A stretch of DNA of 37,090 nucleotides, from the NCBI GenBank assembly GCA_007121385.1, contig SKLV01000132.1, positions 1-37,090 of the forward strand. Reading direction: 5' to 3'. A model generated the notes under the pieces. The model did not search any database. It worked only from the letters and a program-made list of their open reading frames with translations, and was not told the DNA's origin. The stretch is from Bdellovibrionales bacterium (GTDB lineage: Bacteria; Bdellovibrionota; Bdellovibrionia; Bdellovibrionales; UBA1609). Shown here piece after piece: positions 31,724 through 37,090 of the stretch (its first letter is position 1; each line of letters begins with the position of its first letter). Made by a program: the position numbers and the translations under genes.

Positions 31724-33183
31724 CCCCCCGCCTCCTTCCAGCCCCCACAGGTGCCGCAAAAGCCACAGTCCTGGTGAGTCCCCTCATCAAAGTAGTCATA
31801 AATTTTTCGCTTAAAACACTCCTCCCCTTTCACCAACTCCATCAACTTTAAGAGTTTCTGGTTCTGCAGCAGCAAATGATTTTTGTGGTCCACTAAGGCA
31901 AAGGCCTGCTCCGGAAAGTCCTCAAGGACCTCCAGTTGGCGAAAGTCCCTTTGCGGCCAAGAGATACTGCCCAAACTCTCCAGTTGGTTCAAAGCGGTCT
32001 CCAAGCGAAAGTCCCGGCGGTTGTAAAAGTTGAGCTGCCCCCTCAAGTAATCAGCCCCCTCTGTCCGAACACGGTCTATTTGCCCCACTAAAAGGTTGTA
32101 GAGAGCCCGCACAAAGCCCGGATCGGGGTGGGACCACTTGATAAAGTCCATGGAGATAGAGAGGTCGTCCGGATCATAAAAGAGAGTGCAGCGGGAGGGT
32201 CGCCCGTCTCGCCCTGCTCGCCCCACCTCCTGATAGTAGGCCTCGATGGAGCCGGGAATCTCCATATGCACCAAGGAGCGCACATCGGGCTTGTCCACCC
32301 CCAAGCCAAAGGCCGGAGTGGCGAGAATGAGTGGCTCTTGGCCTTTTAAAAAGAGCTCCTGATGGCGACGGCGCACCGCTTGCGGCAATTGCCCATGGTA
32401 GGTCAGAGCTGAAAGCCCTAGGCGACGCAACTCAAAGGCCACCTTCTCAAGGGAGGAAATCAGCTGAAAGTAGACAATCATCGGCCCCTGGCTTTGATGA
32501 ATCAGGCCCACCAATCGACGAAGCTTTTCCTCTAGGCCATGGACCGACTCCACCTCTAAATAGAGGTTGGGGCGCCGGACTCCCTCTTTGAAGACCAGGC
32601 AGTCCTCCGCTCCAAGACCTAACTGGCGAAAAATATCCTCACGCACCTGAGGGGTGGCCGTGGCCGTGAGAGCCATGGTGGGGGGCTCCCCCATTTGGGC
32701 ACGAAATTCCCCAAGGCGCCCATAGTCTGGGCGAAAGTCATGACCCCATTGGGAGATGCAGTGGGCCTCGTCCACAGCCAGAAGGGGGATGGTCACCTGA
32801 CGGAGAGCTTCCACAAACTCGGGCTTGCGAAAGCGCTCCGGGGTTACATAGAGGAGCTGGTAAGCCCCTTGGCTGAGCTGCCCAAGCCTCTCCTGCCTTT
32901 GCGAGGCCCTGAGGGAGGAGTTGATAAAACTGGCTCTCAGCCCCTTTTGCCGCGCCTTGTCTACCTGGTCCTGCATAAGGGCAATCAGGGGGGAAACCAC
33001 CAGCACAGTCCCCGGCAGCAGACAACTGGGCAACTGGTAGCACAGGCTTTTGCCCATTCCCGTGGGCATCATGACCAGGCTGGAGCGCCCGGCAAGGGCC
33101 GCGAGTATGGCCTCCTCCTGTTGCCCTCTGTATTGGGAAAAGCCAAACTGCCTCTGCAGGCAGTCTTGGGCCCTGTCTTTCAT
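31720..33183 (-). CDS. recQ: Short RecQ-type DNA helicase
   Basis: A 487-residue superfamily 2 helicase. PTGMGKS (Walker A), DEAH with CISQWGHDFRP, TATATP, LTYHGQLPQ and FGLGVDKPDVR with a VGRAGRDG motif complete the RecQ core. The C-terminal zinc-binding segment (CFKRKIYDYF then CGFCGTC) is present; winged-helix content is short and HRDC is absent. The enzyme unwinds DNA 3'-5' in recombination and repair. It is transcribed divergently from fusA, with AGGAGG before the ATG, and is translationally coupled to aat. Confidence 0.9.
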   Translation of the reverse strand: MKDRAQDCLQRQFGFSQYRGQQEEAILAALAGRSSLVMMPTGMGKSLCYQLPSCLLPGTVLVVSPLIALMQDQVDKARQKGLRASFINSSLRASQRQERLGQLSQGAYQLLYVTPERFRKPEFVEALRQVTIPLLAVDEAHCISQWGHDFRPDYGRLGEFRAQMGEPPTMALTATATPQVREDIFRQLGLGAEDCLVFKEGVRRPNLYLEVESVHGLEEKLRRLVGLIHQSQGPMIVYFQLISSLEKVAFELRRLGLSALTYHGQLPQAVRRRHQELFLKGQEPLILATPAFGLGVDKPDVRSLVHMEIPGSIEAYYQEVGRAGRDGRPSRCTLFYDPDDLSISMDFIKWSHPDPGFVRALYNLLVGQIDRVRTEGADYLRGQLNFYNRRDFRLETALNQLESLGSISWPQRDFRQLEVLEDFPEQAFALVDHKNHLLLQNQKLLKLMELVKGEECFKRKIYDYFDEGTHQDCGFCGTCGGWKEAGG

Positions 33184-33316
33184 AGAATCTTTCCTCCTGA
33201 ACCAACTGACTCAACATATCTTTGCACTTTATGGGGCTTCATGCTAGTTCTGGCTGCCTTCGTATAAGATTCACCAACTATATTAGGTACAAACCGATTA
33301 GGGAGAGGCTAACTCA
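33184..33316. promoter_or_regulatory. Divergent recQ-fusA promoter region
   Basis: This 133-base gap should hold promoters for both genes. On the plus strand TATAAGAT (33263-33270) is a candidate -10 for fusA, with no good -35 at standard spacing; GGGAGAGG lies ahead of the fusA ATG. On the minus strand, only the recQ ribosome binding site AGGAGG is clear. Confidence 0.3.
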
Positions 33317-35425
33317 ATGGCGAAAAAGTGGGTTTTGGACAAGGTTCGCAATATTGGTATTTCCGCTCATATTGACTCGGGAAAGACAACCCTCACTGAG
33401 AGAGTTCTCTTCTACACCGGAAGAATTCATGCCATTCATGATGTCCGAGGCAAGGACGGGGTTGGCGCCAAAATGGATAGCATGGAGCTGGAGCGGGAGC
33501 GCGGAATCACCATCCAATCGGCGGCCACCAATGTTCATTGGGGAGAGACCGAGGTCAATATTATCGACACCCCCGGACACGTGGACTTCACTATCGAAGT
33601 GGAGAGATCCCTGCGCGTACTCGATGGAGCCGTTTTGGTTCTGTGTGGAGTGGCCGGTGTGCAATCCCAGTCCATCACCGTGGATCGACAAATGCGTCGC
33701 TACAATGTTCCCCGTGTGGCCTTTATCAACAAGTTGGACCGCTCAGGGGCCAACCCCTTCCGCGTCCTCCAGTCCCTCCGTGAAAAACTCCGCCACAATG
33801 CGGTTTTAGTGCAAATTCCCATTGGGGTGGAAGACAAACTGGAAGGAGTGGTGGACCTGGTCAAAATGAAGGCCCTTTACTTCCGCGGCGAACACGGGGA
33901 AAAAATTGAGGAGACCGACATTCCCGCTGACCTGATGGACCAGGCTAAGCAGTATCACCACGAACTGGTGGGTAAAGCTGCTGACTTTGATGAGACTGTG
34001 GGTGAAAAGTTTTTGATGGAAGAAGAGCCCACTCTAGCGGAGCTCCAAGCCGCCATTCGCAAGGGCACCATCTCTATGGATCTAACCCCAGTTTTCTGCG
34101 GTTCGGCTTACAAAAATAAGGGAGTTCAAGCCCTGCTGGATGGGGTTAGAGACTATCTGCCCAACCCCACTGAAATTCCCCAGAAAGCTCTGGACCTAGA
34201 TAACAATGAGCAAGAGGTGCCTATTGAGGCTAAGGACGATGCCCCCTTTGTGGGCTTGGCCTTTAAATTGGAAGACGGCCGCTACGGACAGCTGACCTAT
34301 ATTCGCATCTATCAGGGGGTTTTGCGCAAGGGCGAGTTTATCATCAACTCGGCCAACGGCAAAAAAGTGAAGGTGCCACGGGTAGTGAAAATGCACGCGG
34401 ACGAAATGGAAGATGTTGAAGAGGCTCGCGCCGGTGACATCTGCGCCGTCTTTGGCATTGACTGTGCCTCCGGAGACACCTTTACCGATGGTACTGTGAA
34501 TTACTCCATGACCTCTATGTTTGTTCCCGATGCGGTGATCTCTTTGGCCGTGGCTCCCAAGGACAAAAGTGGGGCCAATAACTTTGCCAAGGCTCTGAAC
34601 AAGTTCCGCAAAGAGGACCCCACCTTCCGCGTCCACAGGGATGAGGAGTCCGGAGAGACCATTATTTCCGGAATGGGGGAGCTCCACCTGGATGTGTACA
34701 TTGAGAGAATGAAGAGAGAGTTCAACTGTGAGGTGATTGCCGGTCAGCCCCAGGTGGCTTACCGAGAGACTATCAACTCCCGCGGAGAATACGACTACAC
34801 CCACAAAAAGCAGACCGGTGGATCCGGACAGTTTGCCAAGGTCGTTGGCCATATTGAGCCCCTTGAGCCCAACAGTGAGAAGACCTATGAGTTTGTTAAC
34901 TCGGTCACAGGCGGACGCATTCCAAAAGAGTTTATCCCTGCTGTGGATAAAGGCTTCCAGGAGCAAATGGCTAAGGGATCTTTGATTGGCTACCCCATTG
35001 TGGGAGTGAAGGCCACCTTGGCCGATGGAGCCTACCATGATGTGGACTCCAGCGAGATGGCCTTCCGGATTTGCGGTATGGCGGCCTTCCGTCAGGCCTA
35101 TGAAAGAGCCAACCCAGTGGCCCTAGAGCCCCTGATGAAGTTGGAGACCTCAGCTCCCGAGGAGTTTCAGGGCAATGTGATGGGTCAGATCAACCAGCGC
35201 CGAGGCATTATCTCTGGGACCACCACCAACGAGGGCTTTGTGGTGGTTGAGGCGGAAGTGCCTTTGACGGAAATGTTTGGCTACTCCACAGAGTTGCGCT
35301 CGGCCACTCAGGGTAAGGGTGAATTCACCATGGAATTCTCCCGCTATGCTCAGGTACCAAGAAACATTCAAGAGGAACTGGTCAAAAAGTATCAGGCCAA
35401 GAGAGCGGAAGAGGCTAAAAAATAA
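33317..35425 (+). CDS. fusA: Elongation factor G, spd/mitochondrial EF-G1 type
   Basis: A 702-residue GTPase that moves tRNA-mRNA through the ribosome. G1 is AHIDSGKTT (about residues 17-25), with Ser where classical EF-G has Ala; switch I includes [20 protein letters not shown], then DTPGHVDF and NKLD. Downstream, [13 protein letters not shown] and [10 protein letters not shown] match the variant found in spirochaetes, planctomycetes, some deltaproteobacteria and mitochondrial EF-G1. It stands alone rather than within the str operon. It is preceded by GGGAGAGG and followed by dcd with no gap. Domain order I-V is complete. Confidence 0.95.
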   Translation: MAKKWVLDKVRNIGISAHIDSGKTTLTERVLFYTGRIHAIHDVRGKDGVGAKMDSMELERERGITIQSAATNVHWGETEVNIIDTPGHVDFTIEVERSLRVLDGAVLVLCGVAGVQSQSITVDRQMRRYNVPRVAFINKLDRSGANPFRVLQSLREKLRHNAVLVQIPIGVEDKLEGVVDLVKMKALYFRGEHGEKIEETDIPADLMDQAKQYHHELVGKAADFDETVGEKFLMEEEPTLAELQAAIRKGTISMDLTPVFCGSAYKNKGVQALLDGVRDYLPNPTEIPQKALDLDNNEQEVPIEAKDDAPFVGLAFKLEDGRYGQLTYIRIYQGVLRKGEFIINSANGKKVKVPRVVKMHADEMEDVEEARAGDICAVFGIDCASGDTFTDGTVNYSMTSMFVPDAVISLAVAPKDKSGANNFAKALNKFRKEDPTFRVHRDEESGETIISGMGELHLDVYIERMKREFNCEVIAGQPQVAYRETINSRGEYDYTHKKQTGGSGQFAKVVGHIEPLEPNSEKTYEFVNSVTGGRIPKEFIPAVDKGFQEQMAKGSLIGYPIVGVKATLADGAYHDVDSSEMAFRICGMAAFRQAYERANPVALEPLMKLETSAPEEFQGNVMGQINQRRGIISGTTTNEGFVVVEAEVPLTEMFGYSTELRSATQGKGEFTMEFSRYAQVPRNIQEELVKKYQAKRAEEAKK

Positions 35426-35968
35426 ATGATCCTCTCTGACTCCACCTTGCGCTCCATGATCGAAAAGGCCGAACTCTCCGTCAGCCCCCTGACCGAGGAG
35501 TCCATCCAGCCGGCCTCCATTGACTGCCGGCTGGGAACTCATTTTTTGATCGTGGAAGACCGCAACATGGAGATTCTGGACCTGAACTCCGAGATCCTCT
35601 ATCGCAGTATCGAGGGGGAGAGTATTACCATTCCCCCTCACTCCTTTCTGCTGGCCACCACCATGGAATACGTCAAGCTGCCCAACGATCTTACGGCCTT
35701 TGTTGAGGGGCGCAGCTCTGTTGGACGCATGGGGTTATTTATTCAGAACGCCGGGTGGGTGGACCCCGGCTTTGAAGGCCAGATCACCTTGGAGCTCTAT
35801 AATGCCAATTCTCTGCCCATACGCCTGCAGGCGGGGCGGCGCATTTGCCAACTGGTCTTTTGCAAGATGGACCAAGAGACCCCCAACCCCTACCGGGGAA
35901 AATACCAGGGACAGATGAACACCACCGGAAGTCGGGTTTTTCACGACTCTGAGTCACAAAAGTCATGA
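35426..35968 (+). CDS. dcd: dCTP deaminase, possibly bifunctional with dUTPase
   Basis: A 180-residue trimeric-type Dcd that supplies dUTP or dUMP from dCTP. The signature [20 protein letters not shown] and the [12 protein letters not shown] block match the subgroup that combines deaminase and dUTPase activity, in contrast to E. coli Dcd; the GKYQGQ near the C-terminus is shared too. Whether it is truly bifunctional is inference. The ATG abuts the fusA TAA directly (TAAATG), and no strong ribosome binding site lies near it, so translation is probably coupled to fusA. Confidence 0.88.
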   Translation: MILSDSTLRSMIEKAELSVSPLTEESIQPASIDCRLGTHFLIVEDRNMEILDLNSEILYRSIEGESITIPPHSFLLATTMEYVKLPNDLTAFVEGRSSVGRMGLFIQNAGWVDPGFEGQITLELYNANSLPIRLQAGRRICQLVFCKMDQETPNPYRGKYQGQMNTTGSRVFHDSESQKS

Positions 35969-36005
35969 ATGAGCCTCCCCCTAGTGCTAGAATGGGGTCT
36001 CGATC

Positions 36006-37040
36006 ATGACATTGCTACTGGCCTTTGCCCTACTTGCCGTTCTGGTGTCTTTTTTGTGCTCCCTCTTGGAGGCCGTTATCCTCTCCGTCTCCGCTCCCTA
36101 TATTGCGGTCTCCGTCAAACAGGGCAAACGCAGTGGAAAGATTCTCCAGGAGCTGAAGTCGCAAATTGATCGGCCCTTGGCGGCCATCCTCACCCTAAAC
36201 ACAGTTTCACACACCATGGGGGCCGCCGGCGTGGGAGCCCAGGTTCACCGTCTCTACGGGGACGGCTTTATCGCTCTGTCTTCGGCTCTGCTCACTTTGA
36301 CCATTTTGATCTTCTCCGAGATCATCCCTAAAACCTTGGGGGCCTCCAATTGGAAAAGTCTGGCCCCCTTTGCCGCCTATGTCACCTGGGGGCTTATTTA
36401 TGCCATTTACCCCTTTGTGTGGCTTTCTGAAAAACTCTATGGCCTCCTGTCCCCGGATCAGGAAAGCTCCCTGACCCGGGAGGAGATGATTATGTCGGCG
36501 GAAATCAGCGCCTCTGAGGGGAGTATCCGCCCCAAAGAGAGTGCCATTATCAAAAACCTCCTGATGCTCGACAATATCAAGGTCATGGACATTATGACTC
36601 CCCGATCGGTGATTTATGGTCTAGAGAAGGACCAGACTGTGGGAGATGTGATTGAAAATCACCGCCCCATTCGCTTCTCGCGAATTCCGGTCTTTGTCGA
36701 CGATCTGGACCATATTGAGGGCATTGTCCACCGCTATAAAATTCTGGAAGCCTCCAGTCACGATTTGGACAATATCTCCATCAATGGAATGGTCACAGCT
36801 GTGCACAGCATTCCTGAGAATATCTCTGTGGCCGCCGCTCTGGATCAGTTTATCAAGCGCCGCGAACATATTTTTATTGTGGTGGACGAGTATGGTAGCA
36901 CCACCGGACTGGTCTCTCTTGAGGACGCCATTGAAACTCTTTTGGGTGTTGAAATCGTGGACGAGTTTGACTCGGTGGCCGATATGCGCCAGTACGCCCT
37001 GGATCTGTGGCGGGAACGCAAAAGCAAACAGCTGAATTAA
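36006..37040 (+). CDS. CNNM/DUF21-CBS membrane protein (HlyC/CorC family)
   Basis: A 344-residue protein. An N-terminal DUF21 membrane domain (about residues 1-150) has FSEIIPKTLGASN, and a CBS pair (about 185-320) has MTPRSVI and VVDEYGSTTGLVSLEDAIE. This family transports or regulates Mg2+ and related ions. The C-terminal CorC_HlyC domain present in many members is absent; the protein ends shortly after the second CBS domain. It starts 37 bases after dcd with GGGGT upstream and ends before a strong terminator. Confidence 0.9.
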   Translation: MTLLLAFALLAVLVSFLCSLLEAVILSVSAPYIAVSVKQGKRSGKILQELKSQIDRPLAAILTLNTVSHTMGAAGVGAQVHRLYGDGFIALSSALLTLTILIFSEIIPKTLGASNWKSLAPFAAYVTWGLIYAIYPFVWLSEKLYGLLSPDQESSLTREEMIMSAEISASEGSIRPKESAIIKNLLMLDNIKVMDIMTPRSVIYGLEKDQTVGDVIENHRPIRFSRIPVFVDDLDHIEGIVHRYKILEASSHDLDNISINGMVTAVHSIPENISVAAALDQFIKRREHIFIVVDEYGSTTGLVSLEDAIETLLGVEIVDEFDSVADMRQYALDLWRERKSKQLN

Positions 37041-37053
37041 AGATTCTTTGAGC

Positions 37054-37085
37054 AAAAAAAAGCCGAAGACTTTTGGTCTTCGGCT
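37054..37085. terminator. Strong bidirectional intrinsic terminator
   Basis: AGCCGAAGAC (37061-37070) and GTCTTCGGCT (37076-37085) form a perfect 10-bp stem with a five-base loop. A run of A (37054-37061) gives eight T on the minus strand, so it is strongest for transcripts arriving from the right; CTTTC follows on the plus side at the window end. It closes the fusA-dcd-CBS unit. Confidence 0.85.
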
Positions 37086-37090
37086 CTTTC

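Noticed and set aside
32695-33267. 190-residue plus-strand ORF opposite recQ
   Set aside because: Antisense of the helicase core; no start signal and no recognisable motif.
33222-33809. 195-residue ORF overlapping the start of fusA
   Set aside because: It reads the fusA sequence in another frame, with low-complexity Ser/Pro/Trp content; it is a shadow.
34196-35038. 280-residue antisense ORF inside fusA
   Set aside because: It lies wholly opposite the EF-G frame, has no ribosome binding site or family match, and is explained by codon bias of the real gene.
1-37090. CRISPR arrays, tRNA or rRNA genes, insertion sequences, prophage
   Set aside because: No regularly spaced repeats, cloverleaf sequences, transposases or phage structural genes were seen; nearly all DNA is taken by the listed genes.

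Overview
The window looks like chromosome from a Gram-negative bacterium, probably of the Bdellovibrionota / former Deltaproteobacteria type. Support comes from many lipoproteins with clear lipoboxes, an outer-membrane-barrel-like protein, strong GGAGG ribosome binding sites, and an EF-G of the spirochaete-planctomycete-delta / mitochondrial EF-G1 type (HIDSGKTT and a VRGKDGVGA-type switch region). This placement is inference; there is no rRNA and no species marker. No tRNA, CRISPR array, insertion sequence or phage gene was seen.

Layout. (1) 1-2208, minus strand: the start of a conjugation-type IV secretion operon (pilin, VirB3/TraL, partial VirB4/TraC) that runs off the left edge. (2) 2332-8602, minus strand: a tight gene string comprising an RlmD/TrmA-like RNA methyltransferase, YjbQ, an L,D-transpeptidase-like lipoprotein, a redoxin lipoprotein, two YtkA/FixH-like envelope proteins flanking a barrel-like protein, and an AI-2E/PerM family permease. 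The redoxin-YtkA-barrel-YtkA group is the best candidate here for an undescribed envelope redox or metal module. (3) 8680-10832, plus strand: 3-methyladenine glycosylase (apparent ATT start), an exported rhodanese, and a GT2 glycosyltransferase that carries a signal peptide. (4) 10818-15051, minus strand: a secreted unknown protein, a fused TVP38-flavin disulfide reductase, and a persulfide dioxygenase-like hydrolase. A terminator hairpin overlaps the ribosome binding site of the reductase. (5) 15406-19079, plus strand: a Crp/Fnr regulator, two half-size YeeE/YedE sulfur transporters, a DUF3365-like haem protein and a GltP-type symporter. With the dioxygenase and the rhodanese this reads as a reduced-sulfur handling locus.

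(6) 19085-22788: a CPA2 antiporter with an RCK domain, divergent from an LplT-acyltransferase fusion for phospholipid repair. (7) 22873-29372: a complete seven-gene Mrp Na+/H+ antiporter operon (A-G) with an ankyrin-repeat lipoprotein coupled to its end. (8) 29429-31055: a TerB-like protein, a cyclic-nucleotide-binding-like protein with a changed phosphate-binding cassette, and a membrane-anchored PilZ protein, a possible signalling trio. (9) 31052-33183, minus strand: short RecQ and Aat, with overlapping stop and start. (10) 33317-37040, plus strand: mitochondrial-type EF-G, a Dcd of the possibly bifunctional deaminase/dUTPase type directly abutting it, and a DUF21-CBS membrane protein, ending in a strong hairpin terminator.

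Intergenic space is scarce. The two notable gaps are 15052-15405 and 16054-16234, both in the sulfur locus, and both hold dyads or repeated motifs. All other gaps are shorter than about 150 bases.
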